From the NCBI GenBank assembly GCA_036771835.1, contig DAIPGN010000010.1, positions 1 through 64,000 of the forward strand: DNA of 64,000 bases. Direction: 5' to 3'. The stretch is from UBA4877 sp002399285 (GTDB lineage Bacteria > Bacillota > Thermoanaerobacteria > Thermoanaerobacterales > UBA4877). Both the position numbers and the translations under genes were made by a program. How positions within the stretch are numbered: position 1 is the stretch's first letter; each line of letters starts with the position of its first letter. The notes below the pieces were generated by a model that saw only the letters and a program-made list of their open reading frames with translations, was not told the origin of the DNA and did not search any database. Shown in pieces: positions 27,300 to 35,568 of this stretch.

Positions 27300-28871
27300 C
27301 TATTTTGCAACCGGTTTTCGTTCAAGGCCGTACTTTTTCATCTTAGCGATCAGCGTCGAATGGGATATCCCCAACTTCGCCGCTGCCCTGCGTATGCTGC
27401 CGTTCTCCTTCAAGGCCGATTCTATCGCCGTCCTCTCGGCCTTCGCCGCTATATCCCTGAGCTTTAATTCCCCGCCGTACGCCGGTACGCCTTGGCTTTC
27501 CAGCTGCTGCTCATTGAGTATAAGATGTTCCGGCTGAATATAATCGGCGCAGAGATTGAGCGCCCTTTCGATTATATTGGAGAGCTCCCTGATATTTCCC
27601 GGCCAGTCGTAGTCCATGAGCTTACCCATAGCCTTGCCGCTTATGCCCCTGACTTCTTTTCCCATCTTCTGCGACAGGGTGTCTATAAAGTGCCCGGCCA
27701 GCACCGGTATGTCCTCTTTTCTCTCTCTGAGCGGGGGAAGAAATATGGGTATCACATTCAGCCTGTAATAGAGGTCCTCCCTGAACTGGCCGCTTGCCAC
27801 CATCTTTTCTAAGTCCCTGTTGGTAGCTGCGATCACCCTCACGTCCACGGGTATCTCCTCCTCGCTTCCCACCTTCCTGATCTTGCCCTCCTGCAGCACC
27901 CTCAGCAGCTTTACCTGGATATGAGTCGGTATCTCGCCGATCTCATCTAAGAATATGGTCCCCTTATCCGCATACTTAAAGAGCCCCTGCTTGCCGCCCT
28001 TCCTTGCGCCGGTAAACGCTCCCTCCTCGTATCCAAACAGCTCCGACTCCAGAAGGGTATCGGGGAGCGCAGCGCAGTTCACGGCTACAAAGGGTTTGTT
28101 TCTCCTTAAACTGGCCATATGTATCGACCGCGCAAAGAGCTCTTTTCCCGTGCCTGTCTCGCCCCTTATCAGTACGGTGGAATTTCCCCTGGCTACCGAC
28201 CTGGCCATCTCCTTAACCCTGTTTATCTTCCCGCTCTGCCCGATTATGTCGTCGAAGGTCACCATGGGGCTCGCCGTGAAGGAATAGACCAGATCCATCA
28301 CGCTCTCTATATCCCGCAGGGACGCGACCGCGCCTATCGGCCTGCCCGCTTCGTCAAGTATGGGCCTGCCCGAAGTTATATAGTGGGTATGGTCGTTCCC
28401 GTTTTTCAGGATTATCTCCACATTGTCATAGGACTCGCCACGGCTTATCGTCTTTTCAATGGGAAGCTCCGCCGATAAAAAGGCGGAGATATTTTTGCCT
28501 ATCGCCTCTTCCCTTTTCATCTTGAGTATCTTCTCCGCCGAGGGGTTGAGAGTGGTTATAACGCCATGCCTGTCAACCGCCAATATTCCCTCCGTCACGG
28601 CATCCAGGACCGTATTGAGGTACTTCTGCTTTTCCTCATGGGGAATGAGCTCGATCTCCCTTATTCCGGTCACACCGTCCAGGTTCAGTATATCCGATAC
28701 CAGCGAGCCGATATCAAAATCAGATAATCTCTCAAACTTTACGCATATGGTGCCCGGCTCTACCTCCACGTCCTTGAGGTTTATACCCCTGCCGTAAAAC
28801 ACCTTGAGCACGTCCATGGTCATACCCACCCGGTCTCCCGTATCTATTCTGAATCTGTGGAATTCCGTCAT
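27300..28871 (-). CDS. TyrR-like sigma-54 dependent activator (ACT-PAS-AAA+-HTH)
   Basis: A 523-residue enhancer-binding protein. An ACT-like amino acid sensing domain (residues about 1-75) is followed by a PAS domain (about 85-195), an AAA+ domain (Walker A GETGTGKE, sigma-54 contact ESELFGYEEGAFTGA near 280, DLYYRLNVIPIFLPPLRER) and a Fis-type HTH (RRAAAKLGISHSTLIAKMKKYGL). The ACT domain suggests an amino acid such as methionine as signal. Start at 28871 has GGAGG upstream. Its likely target is the adjacent lyase. Confidence 0.9.
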   Translation of the reverse strand: MTEFHRFRIDTGDRVGMTMDVLKVFYGRGINLKDVEVEPGTICVKFERLSDFDIGSLVSDILNLDGVTGIREIELIPHEEKQKYLNTVLDAVTEGILAVDRHGVITTLNPSAEKILKMKREEAIGKNISAFLSAELPIEKTISRGESYDNVEIILKNGNDHTHYITSGRPILDEAGRPIGAVASLRDIESVMDLVYSFTASPMVTFDDIIGQSGKINRVKEMARSVARGNSTVLIRGETGTGKELFARSIHMASLRRNKPFVAVNCAALPDTLLESELFGYEEGAFTGARKGGKQGLFKYADKGTIFLDEIGEIPTHIQVKLLRVLQEGKIRKVGSEEEIPVDVRVIAATNRDLEKMVASGQFREDLYYRLNVIPIFLPPLRERKEDIPVLAGHFIDTLSQKMGKEVRGISGKAMGKLMDYDWPGNIRELSNIIERALNLCADYIQPEHLILNEQQLESQGVPAYGGELKLRDIAAKAERTAIESALKENGSIRRAAAKLGISHSTLIAKMKKYGLERKPVAK

Positions 28872-28946
28872 CGGCTTTTCCTCCGTCAAAACGTTTTCGA
28901 TACTTAAAACAAAATAACTGTATTCTTATGTTTACTTTTCGATCTA

Positions 28947-28958
28947 TTTTGATATAGT
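28947..28958 (+). promoter_or_regulatory. Promoter of the antisense (antitoxin) RNA
   Basis: TTTTGATATAGT with a TATAGT -10 box (28953-28958) and a TTTACT box 16 bases upstream (28931-28936). It is nearly the same sequence as the toxin promoter on the other strand (29232-29221), in inverted orientation. Confidence 0.6.
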
Positions 28959-28964
28959 ATAGAT

Positions 28965-29058
28965 AAGAAGGCAACCGTACCGCAAAGTGCGGCCGCCGCT
29001 GGACTTTAAAAGCTTACATTAATCATCCTGTGTTAGGACAGGGTGATTATTTTTTTCT
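28965..29058 (+). ncRNA. Putative antisense RNA antitoxin
   Basis: A predicted transcript of about 95 nt starts after the TATAGT box and ends at the strong terminator 29021-29058. Its 3' part is complementary to the end of the toxin reading frame and 3' region of the convergent toxin mRNA. Its first 35 nt are nearly identical to the 5' end of the toxin mRNA. Boundaries are inferred from promoter and terminator only. Confidence 0.6.
29021..29058 (+). terminator. Terminator shared by toxin and antitoxin transcripts
   Basis: AATCATCCTGT (29021-29031) pairs with ACAGGGTGATT (29038-29048), 11 bp with one G-U, followed by seven T on the plus strand. The toxin stop codon (29049-29047) lies at the base of the stem. 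On the minus strand the T-run is poor, so toxin transcripts may read further. Confidence 0.8.
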
Positions 29059-29157
29059 TCTATTGTAATCCTTAATCAGAATAACAATAAAAGAAAACAG
29101 CGACACGAGAAGCATACCAAAACTAAACAGCAACTGCAATATTTGATATGTATCCAT
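29047..29157 (-). CDS. Small hydrophobic type I toxin (holin-like, TxpA/BsrG family)
   Basis: A 36-residue peptide beginning MDTYQILQLLFSFG, with one hydrophobic helix and a charged tail ending DYNRRKK. Both the xTYxxLxLxxxFG start and the terminal lysines match the holin-like toxins of type I systems in Bacillota, which insert into the membrane. AAAGGGG (29174-29168) lies 10 bases before the ATG. An extended -10 promoter is at 29221-29229. A convergent antisense RNA overlaps its 3' end. It is too short for ordinary gene calling. Toxicity is inferred from family resemblance. Confidence 0.78.
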   Translation of the reverse strand: MDTYQILQLLFSFGMLLVSLFSFIVILIKDYNRRKK

Positions 29158-29220
29158 GTCACACCGACCCCTTTCTGTAAAAAGCGGCGGTCACACCCTG
29201 AATACGATTGCCTTCATTCA

Positions 29221-29232
29221 ATTATATCAAAA
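29221..29232 (-). promoter_or_regulatory. Promoter of the toxin mRNA
   Basis: TTTTGATATAAT on the minus strand, an extended -10 box (TGATATAAT). The predicted start is near 29214, giving a leader of about 57 nt that begins GAAGGCAA. Confidence 0.65.
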
Positions 29233-29255
29233 AGGCTGAAATATAAAAAGTAAAT

Positions 29256-29280
29256 AAAAAAGGCCGGGAGTAAGCCCGGC
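29256..29280 (-). terminator. Terminator of the fructose operon
   Basis: GCCGGG (29263-29268) and CCCGGC (29275-29280) form the stem, with six T following on the minus strand. Nearly the same terminator is used at 32902-32924. Confidence 0.85.
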
Positions 29281-29297
29281 ACAATAAATTGCAAAAC

Positions 29298-30662
29298 TCA
29301 TTTCAATTTCGGTTTTAGCACCATCAGCACCGCGGCCGTTACTACGGTCCCGGCCACGATGGAGACGGCGTACATAAGCACATTGGTGACCACGTTGGGT
29401 ATGAACAGGACAAATACACCGCCGTGGGGCGCCATGAGCCGGCATCCAAAGAGCATCGAGAGCGCTCCCGCCACGGCCGAACCCACCACATCGGCCGGTA
29501 TCACCCTGAGCGGGTCCGCCGCTGCAAACGGTATGGCGCCTTCAGTTATGAAACTGGCTCCCAGTACCCACGCTACCTTGCCCGCTTCCAACTCTTCATT
29601 GGTAAACCTGTCTTTGGCAAGGGTCGTAGCCAAGGCCAGGCCGAGCGGCGGTGTCATGCCAGCCGCCATGACCGCGGCCATGGGCGCATTTACATTGGAT
29701 GCCAGCAGTCCCACCGCAAAGGCGTAGGCCGCCTTGTTGAGAGGACCGCCCATGTCAAAGGCCATCATCACGCCCAATATCGCTCCCAGAGCCACCGCAT
29801 TGACCCCGGTCATACCCGTGAGCCACGCAGTGAGCCAATCCATCAGCGCCTTCATCGGCGTGCCTATCACATAGACCATCAGCAATCCCACAATGAGAGT
29901 AGAAAGCAAAGGCAATATCAAAACCGGCATGAGTCCCTGCATCGCCTTGGGAAGCTTAATGGCCGACTTCAGCCATGCCACCACATAGCCCGCGAGGAAA
30001 CCGGCGACTATGCCGCCTAAGAATCCAGCGCCCATATTCGCCGCCAGCAGACCGCCTATCATACCGGGAGCTATGCCCGGCCTGTCGGCTATCGAGTAGG
30101 CTATAAAGCCTGCCAAAACCGGAACCATCAGCGCAAAGGCGGTGCCGCCGCCTATCTTATTGAGCGCCCACGGAAGGCTGCCCTCCACCTCGGATGCGTG
30201 TATACCGAACACAAAGGACAGCGCTATGAGTATGCCGCCCGCCACGACAAAGGGTATCATATACGACACGCCCGTCATCAGATGCTTATATACCCCCGCT
30301 GCCGACTTGGACTTCTCCTGTTTAACTTCGTTGACCTTATCCACATAGTCCGTCTTGGGCTTTTCCATCTTCATTGCCCTGAGCACAAGATTTTTAGCGT
30401 CTTTAATGGCGTCCTCCACCGGGACCTCCAGTATGGGCTTTCCCGCAAACCTCTCTGTCGCGACCTTGGTGGCTGCGGCTATTATCACCGCATCGGCCTC
30501 TCTTATATCCTCGTCCGTGAGGGCGTTTTCGGCTCCCACAGACCCCTCGGTCTCGACCTTCATCTCCACTCCCAACTCTTTTGCGGCCATTTCAAGGTTC
30601 TCCGCCGCCATATAGGTATGGGCAATACCCGTAGGACATGCGGTAACAGCAATGATCTTCAT
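29298..30662 (-). CDS. fruA: PTS fructose EIIBC component
   Basis: A 454-residue membrane transporter. The N-terminal EIIB domain carries the phosphorylated cysteine in TACPTGIAHTYMAAE (Cys9). A linker of about 25 residues follows, then an EIIC-Fru domain with about nine helices (e.g. AVGLLASNVNAPMAAVMAAGM). EIIA is encoded separately upstream. It brings in fructose as fructose 1-phosphate. Confidence 0.93.
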   Translation of the reverse strand: MKIIAVTACPTGIAHTYMAAENLEMAAKELGVEMKVETEGSVGAENALTDEDIREADAVIIAAATKVATERFAGKPILEVPVEDAIKDAKNLVLRAMKMEKPKTDYVDKVNEVKQEKSKSAAGVYKHLMTGVSYMIPFVVAGGILIALSFVFGIHASEVEGSLPWALNKIGGGTAFALMVPVLAGFIAYSIADRPGIAPGMIGGLLAANMGAGFLGGIVAGFLAGYVVAWLKSAIKLPKAMQGLMPVLILPLLSTLIVGLLMVYVIGTPMKALMDWLTAWLTGMTGVNAVALGAILGVMMAFDMGGPLNKAAYAFAVGLLASNVNAPMAAVMAAGMTPPLGLALATTLAKDRFTNEELEAGKVAWVLGASFITEGAIPFAAADPLRVIPADVVGSAVAGALSMLFGCRLMAPHGGVFVLFIPNVVTNVLMYAVSIVAGTVVTAAVLMVLKPKLK

Positions 30663-30691
30663 ATTATCCCCTCCCGATAATAATTACTAAG

Positions 30692-31141
30692 TCAGATATT
30701 GCCGAACGCATCCAGTACCTCTCCCGGAGTCGCTGCATTCAAGAGCGCATTCCTCACCTCCTCATGCATGAGTGATCTGGAAAGCATGCTCAGTATATTG
30801 AGGTGCTCGTTGTCGGAATTCTCGGGGACGGCTATCAAAAACGCCAAATATACCGGCTTTCCGTCCATCGCTTGAAATTCCACTCCCTGTTTTGACCTGC
30901 CGAAGGCGACCACCGGCTGTGTGACAGCGGCGCTTTTGCCGTGCGGTATTCCTACGCCCATGCCTATCCCTGTGGAATAGACCGTCTCTCTCTCCATTAC
31001 CGCCCGCACATAGGCATCCCCGTCTGTCAAATAGCCCTCTTCCAACATCGGCCCGGCCAGTTCCTCTATGGCCTCTCTCTTATCCTTTGCCTTCAGATCA
31101 AACAGCATCAGCCCGGGCTGCAAAACCTCCGAAATATCCAT
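30692..31141 (-). CDS. PTS fructose EIIA component
   Basis: A 149-residue PTS-2 EIIA with the active-site histidine in GVGIPHGKSAAV (near residue 68). Phosphate passes from HPr to the EIIB domain of the next gene. The ATG at 31141 overlaps the fruK stop codon (TGATG), so translation is coupled. Confidence 0.92.
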   Translation of the reverse strand: MDISEVLQPGLMLFDLKAKDKREAIEELAGPMLEEGYLTDGDAYVRAVMERETVYSTGIGMGVGIPHGKSAAVTQPVVAFGRSKQGVEFQAMDGKPVYLAFLIAVPENSDNEHLNILSMLSRSLMHEEVRNALLNAATPGEVLDAFGNI

Positions 31142-32052
31142 CACGCCCACCTCTCTATGTCTATGGTCTGACAGAATTCTTCCATCCTCTTAAAGTCCGA
31201 TATGATGCGGCAGCAGGATGAGGCCGCCGCCATTCTCGCCGCTGCCTCTCCGCTCAGGCCCCTGTTTGCCGCGCAGAGGTAACCCGCCACCATGGCGTCG
31301 CCCGCGCCCACGGTGCTCTTTACTTCCAATTCCAGCGGGCGGACCCTGTATATTCCCTTTGCGTCCGCATATACGCTGCCCCGGCTGCCCATGGATATTA
31401 TTACGACGCTTATCCCCCTGGACTTAAGCTTCCCGCATATGTCTTTGAGCTCCCTGTCGCCGCTTATGGGGTGCCCGATCAGGCCTTCCAGCTCACTGAT
31501 ATTGGGCTTTATCATGTAGGGTGCGGAATCTATGCCCTCCGCCAAGGCCGGGCCGTCGGCGTCCAGGATCGCCTTCGCCCCCTTCTGCCCGGCAGTCCGT
31601 ATCAGCTCCCTGTATATATCCTCGCTTATTCCCCGCGGCAGGCTGCCCGAAAACGTAATGTATCCGCATCTTTCCGCCCAATAGGAAACGCGCGCTTTAA
31701 GCTCGCCCAGCTTCCCGGGACTTATCCACGGCCCGGCCTCGTTCACCTCCGTAAATGCCGGATCGCCGCGGTCTATTATCTTTATATTGGTCCGGGTATT
31801 TCCCTCCACCTCGATAAAGTCGGTCGTTATGCCCATCTCTTTCAGTTCATCGGATATATGGGCGGCATTCTTGCCGAGAAAACCCAGCGTAATGCTGGAT
31901 ATCCCCAGCTCAGCCAGTACCTTTGATACGTTTATCCCCTTGCCGCCTATGGAATACTCCGCATCGGCCGCCCTGTTGAGACTATAGGGGATAAATCTGT
32001 CCAGATAGACCGTATGATCTATCGCCGGATTTAATGTGACTGTCGCTATCAT
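31141..32052 (-). CDS. fruK: 1-phosphofructokinase
   Basis: A 303-residue PfkB kinase with the N-terminal IATVTLNPAIDHTVYLD, the substrate motif GGKGINVSKVLAELG and the catalytic VKSTVGAGDAMVAGYL (Asp near residue 252). It phosphorylates fructose 1-phosphate to fructose 1,6-bisphosphate. The start at 32052 fits GAGG 9 bases upstream. Confidence 0.92.
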   Translation of the reverse strand: MIATVTLNPAIDHTVYLDRFIPYSLNRAADAEYSIGGKGINVSKVLAELGISSITLGFLGKNAAHISDELKEMGITTDFIEVEGNTRTNIKIIDRGDPAFTEVNEAGPWISPGKLGELKARVSYWAERCGYITFSGSLPRGISEDIYRELIRTAGQKGAKAILDADGPALAEGIDSAPYMIKPNISELEGLIGHPISGDRELKDICGKLKSRGISVVIISMGSRGSVYADAKGIYRVRPLELEVKSTVGAGDAMVAGYLCAANRGLSGEAAARMAAASSCCRIISDFKRMEEFCQTIDIERWA

Positions 32053-32063
32053 ATTCATCATCC

Positions 32064-32822
32064 TCAAACCCTTATAATTTCGCTGCCGCTCTGTGAAAAT
32101 TCATTGTAAATATCCTCGGGCAGCTTATGGTCCGTTATTATACCATCCACCTCGTCCAAATCGGCAAACCTCATCAATGAAGATTTGTTGAATTTACTGC
32201 TGTCCGCGACCACATAGACCTTCTCCGCGCTCCTCAGCATCGACCGCTTGGTGGCCGCCTCCGTCATGTTGGGAGTCATAAATCCATCTAAGGATATGCC
32301 GTTGGCGCCGATAAACGCCTTGTCTGCCTTTACCCTCCTGAAGAGTTCGTCGGCAATCGGACCCACCAGCGCTAAGGTCTCGTACCTCAAGGTCCCCCCC
32401 GCCAGTACCGCCTCTATGCCCTGCCGGTGCTGAAGCTCTATGGCGGCATGGGGTGAATTGGTGATGATCATCGCCCTGTTCACGTTAAGATTTCTGATTA
32501 TCTCCATCGTAGTCGTACCCGAATCGATGACCACCGTGTCCCCGTCCTCTATAAGCGAAGCGGCCCTTATGCCTATAGCCTTTTTCTCCTCCGTCATTTC
32601 CTCCTGTTTTTCCGTAAACGTAGGCTCATAATCGGCGGGCAGCGGATTCATCGCTCCCCCGTGAGTCCTGTGTATCAGACCCTTATCCTCCATGTACCTG
32701 AGATCTCTTCGTACCGTGGACTCGGACACATCCATATTCCTGCTCAGTTCTTCCACTGTAACCGCTTTCCCCGAGTTTATAATATCCAAGATCTTCATGC
32801 GGCGCTCTTCGGCAAACATCAT
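32064..32822 (-). CDS. fruR: DeoR family fructose operon repressor
   Basis: A 252-residue DeoR protein with an HTH (VTVEELSRNMDVSESTVRRDLRYMEDKGLIHRTHGGAM) and a sugar-phosphate binding DeoRC domain (VIDSGTTTMEI; KAFIGANGISLDGFMT; VVADSSKFNKSSLM). First gene of fruR-fruK-EIIA-EIIBC, so autoregulated. The inducer is expected to be fructose 1-phosphate. Confidence 0.9.
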   Translation of the reverse strand: MMFAEERRMKILDIINSGKAVTVEELSRNMDVSESTVRRDLRYMEDKGLIHRTHGGAMNPLPADYEPTFTEKQEEMTEEKKAIGIRAASLIEDGDTVVIDSGTTTMEIIRNLNVNRAMIITNSPHAAIELQHRQGIEAVLAGGTLRYETLALVGPIADELFRRVKADKAFIGANGISLDGFMTPNMTEAATKRSMLRSAEKVYVVADSSKFNKSSLMRFADLDEVDGIITDHKLPEDIYNEFSQSGSEIIRV

Positions 32823-32840
32823 CTCACCTGCTCATTTATA

Positions 32841-32899
32841 ATTATTTATGCTTTTATTTGCTTTAATATGATTATATATGACTGAGAATAAAAAGTCAA
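32841..32899 (-). promoter_or_regulatory. Promoter and operator repeats of the fructose operon
   Basis: TTGACT (32899-32894), 17 bases, TATAAT (32876-32871). Just downstream, two AAAGCAWAWA direct repeats with an 11-base period lie in 32841-32866, matching the tandem-repeat operators of DeoR/FruR proteins. Confidence 0.65.
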
Positions 32900-32901
32900 A
32901 T

Positions 32902-32924
32902 AAAAAAGGCCGGGCTGACCCGGC
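32902..32924 (-). terminator. Terminator of the second mannose-family PTS operon
   Basis: GCCGGG (32909-32914), a 4-nt loop and CCCGGC (32919-32924), followed on the minus strand by six T. Confidence 0.85.
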
Positions 32925-32951
32925 GCATAATAAAGAAATTCGTATTCACTT

Positions 32952-34214
32952 TCAAACCATGACGTCATGTTCACCGATCGCTTTCAAAAAGAAATCGTCG
33001 CATCCAAAATTGCCCGATTTCAATATCAGACGGATATCGTCGTTTTTCAGCGGAGTCAGAACGGGAACTCCCGGCGCAATACTCTCACCGATCAGAAAAC
33101 CGTCGAATCCCAAATTCAGGGTCACCGCTCCCGACGTTTCGCCGCCGGCAACAACGATATTTTTAAAACCATCCGCAATTGCCAAGCTGCTCAAATCAGC
33201 CATCATGCTTTCAATTAGATTGGATTCCATATCAAACGTCGGCGATCGTTTCAAGCTTGCCATATCGCCGTCTATAGCAGTACTGTACACCAACGTTGTC
33301 CGGCTTTGATTCTTGACATACTCAAAGACGTCATTCACATTTAATTTGCCGCTTAACAACTCCTTTGAATCGACCCCATATAATATCCCGCCCGCCGACC
33401 GATAGTATTCGATTTGTCTTTTGGTTGCCCTCGAACAACTCCCGCAAAGGATGATCGAACGGCGGCCCTTCAAATTTTGCCCGTCAAAGACCGCGCGTTT
33501 AGATCCCTTTGCACCGGCGATATGTTCAAGCAGCGCAGACCCGCCGCTCAATAGAGGGAGATGTTTAAAAAGCTTCGCGATCAATCGTCCGTCCTCATCA
33601 TTTTCATAATCCGGAATGAGGTAGAATTTTTGATGTTTCAATGAGATATCCTTTATTTTCTCCTCTAACGGATTGCTCTCCATGTCTTCCTTAGTTAATA
33701 CAAAGCAGGGATAATGACTCTGATCCTTCATCAAATTTGGAATATAGGAATCCCACATCGGATTGAGCGGATGATTTTTCATCGGGCTGTCGCTGAGTTT
33801 GACACCGTCCACGTATAATATCCCATCCTTGACGGTCCTGCCGTTTTCCGGCAGAGAAGGACAGAGCAGCGTATAAGGCTGTTTTAAATATTCCATTAGA
33901 AAGTCGAGTACGACCCCGATATTTCCCTTCGGAGTGGAATCAAAGGTTGAACAATATTTAAAATATATTTTTTCACACCCGATATGATTTAGAAAATCGA
34001 CCGCTTCCTTTGTCATAGAAACGGCTTTCTCAAGGCTCGCGCTTCGTGATTTCAACGCGATCACGATCGCCTCGCAGTCATGATCCAAGTTCTGCGGAAT
34101 CGATGTGAACATCAAGGTGTCGGCGCCGCTCTTCGACAGAAACGATGCCGCGTCGCTCGCGCCCGTAAAATCATCTGCAATTACTCCCAGTTTTATACTG
34201 CTGTTTTTTTGCAT
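32952..34214 (-). CDS. Four-carbon acid sugar kinase family protein (DUF1537)
   Basis: A 420-residue kinase with the family start KLGVIADDFTGASDAASFL and the C-terminal nucleotide-binding VVAGGETSGAVTLNLG. Known members phosphorylate D-threonate, D-erythronate or 3-oxo-tetronates. ATG 34214 is supported by GGAGGAGG. Last gene of the operon. Placed with a class II aldolase, it may add a second phosphate before C-C cleavage. The true substrate is unknown. Confidence 0.82.
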   Translation of the reverse strand: MQKNSSIKLGVIADDFTGASDAASFLSKSGADTLMFTSIPQNLDHDCEAIVIALKSRSASLEKAVSMTKEAVDFLNHIGCEKIYFKYCSTFDSTPKGNIGVVLDFLMEYLKQPYTLLCPSLPENGRTVKDGILYVDGVKLSDSPMKNHPLNPMWDSYIPNLMKDQSHYPCFVLTKEDMESNPLEEKIKDISLKHQKFYLIPDYENDEDGRLIAKLFKHLPLLSGGSALLEHIAGAKGSKRAVFDGQNLKGRRSIILCGSCSRATKRQIEYYRSAGGILYGVDSKELLSGKLNVNDVFEYVKNQSRTTLVYSTAIDGDMASLKRSPTFDMESNLIESMMADLSSLAIADGFKNIVVAGGETSGAVTLNLGFDGFLIGESIAPGVPVLTPLKNDDIRLILKSGNFGCDDFFLKAIGEHDVMV

Positions 34215-34312
34215 AACCTCCTCCTCCGACTTTGCAGGCATAAAATCAGTTCCCAAGTTTTCATGCATGATGAAACATTAAACTTGGGAACTGTCGATCA
34301 GTATTCGTTAAG

Positions 34313-35158
34313 TTATCTGGTCCAGGCCTTTCCCTTCTGACCGAATAACTCGACATAATGACCCAACCGGTCCATATATCCCTTTTTAAAAGCCGGGACC
34401 AGTTTCCATTTATCGAAATCAGGGTCTTTTATAAATTCTTCTAATTCTTCTTTACCTGCCACGATCAATTCCGTCGCTAAGTTGACCTTTTGAATTCCGC
34501 ATTGGATCGCTTTAGATAAGTTTTCATCACCCGTTCCGCTGCCGCCATGTAATACGAGGGGCGTATCCTTACAGGCTTCAACGATTTTTCCCAGCCTTTC
34601 AAAATCGATGTGCGGTTTGCCCTTGTAACGTCCATGTGCGGTGCCGATCGCGACCGCCAGGCAATCTACCCCTGTTTCTTCAATGAATTGGGCCGCTTCC
34701 TGCGGAACCGTCAAGTTATTGGATCCATCATGATCATAGTTCTGACCCTGTCCCACATGTCCTAATTCCGCTTCTACACTGATCCCCAAAACCCTACACA
34801 TTTTGACTACCTCTTTTGTCTGTGCAACATTCTTTTCATAAGGGAGATCCGAACGGTCGACCATGATCGATGTAAAACCGGAACGTATCCCCAATATCAT
34901 ATCTTCATAGGTCTTTCCATGATCTAAGTTGATCGCGATGGGAACCGATGCCTTTGAAGCTAAGTCACGGATCATAGCAATGAACCAGGGCAGATCCGGA
35001 TGGATAAAAGAGTTTACGTCTATGATCATAGGGGCATTGTATTCTTCTGCGACTTCGATGACGGCGCGGACCGTATCCTCGCTCTGTACATTCGGAGCCG
35101 TTACTCCATACCCCTCTCTTTTTGCTCGAACTAAAATTTCTTTCATCGTTACCAGCAT
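34313..35158 (-). CDS. Class II fructose/tagatose-bisphosphate aldolase family
   Basis: A 281-residue zinc aldolase. Zinc ligands are visible in INLDHGKTYED (His near 82), VEAELGHVGQ (Glu), AIGTAHGRYKG (His near 179) and LVLHGGSGTGDENLSKAIQCGI (His near 207). Members cleave ketose 1,6-bisphosphates to DHAP and an aldehyde. The usual SVMIDGSHLPFEEN is changed to SIMVDRSDLPYEKN, so specificity may differ. Confidence 0.85.
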   Translation of the reverse strand: MLVTMKEILVRAKREGYGVTAPNVQSEDTVRAVIEVAEEYNAPMIIDVNSFIHPDLPWFIAMIRDLASKASVPIAINLDHGKTYEDMILGIRSGFTSIMVDRSDLPYEKNVAQTKEVVKMCRVLGISVEAELGHVGQGQNYDHDGSNNLTVPQEAAQFIEETGVDCLAVAIGTAHGRYKGKPHIDFERLGKIVEACKDTPLVLHGGSGTGDENLSKAIQCGIQKVNLATELIVAGKEELEEFIKDPDFDKWKLVPAFKKGYMDRLGHYVELFGQKGKAWTR

Positions 35159-35173
35159 AATTTTTATCTCCTT

Positions 35174-35548
35174 TTATTTGTCTTCGGGTCTTAGATTATT
35201 CGTTCCGCCGTAGATAAAGATGATCTCTACATAGCCGTCTTCATCGTAGGTGAATACATGCCACTCGTTTTCTGGAATGTGAAAAATCATACCCTCTTCA
35301 AGCTTGAGCTTTTGATTCAGGTTTTCCGGAGTTTCACCCCATGAGATCCAGCCGTCCTTCACTTTTGTGATAATTACGGTCTCCTCGGCATGGTGGTGGG
35401 GTTCCATAACGCCGTATTCCGAGCTATACATTGCATAGCCCACCGTCATGTTGCTGCTTTCAAAATGGCTTTGCTTTCCAACTGCTCTGACGAGTCCCCT
35501 GCCGGGCAGAGGATCAATTGCAATATTCTTCTTGTTTATATAATCCAT
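35174..35548 (-). CDS. Small cupin-domain protein
   Basis: A 124-residue single cupin with metal ligands in MEPHHHAEETVII (near residue 52) and IPENEWHVFTY (near 94). Possible roles are sugar isomerisation or epimerisation (as in small lyxose-isomerase-like cupins) or sensing. It is the fifth gene from the operon end and co-directional. No closer assignment is possible. Confidence 0.7.
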   Translation of the reverse strand: MDYINKKNIAIDPLPGRGLVRAVGKQSHFESSNMTVGYAMYSSEYGVMEPHHHAEETVIITKVKDGWISWGETPENLNQKLKLEEGMIFHIPENEWHVFTYDEDGYVEIIFIYGGTNNLRPEDK

Positions 35549-35568
35549 AGTGATCCTTTCCCTATAAT

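Larger units (their letters stand above)
28947..29232. repeat. Inverted repeat flanking the toxin locus
   Basis: Three blocks occur on both flanks in opposite orientation. TTTTGATATA[G/A]T is at 28947-28958 and 29221-29232. GAAGGCAA[C/T]CGTA[C/T] is at 28967-28980 and 29202-29215. GTG[C/T]G[G/A]CCGCCGCT is at 28987-29000 and 29183-29196. Promoter and transcript 5' end are thus duplicated head to head around the toxin gene. Confidence 0.85.

Noticed and set aside
28886..28901. Sequence resembling a CcpA cre site near the start of the sigma-54 activator
   Set aside because: Three mismatches to the consensus, so a chance match is likely.
32878..33309. 143-residue plus-strand frame at the end of the DUF1537 gene
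   Set aside because: Lies opposite the kinase and across its terminator; shadow frame.
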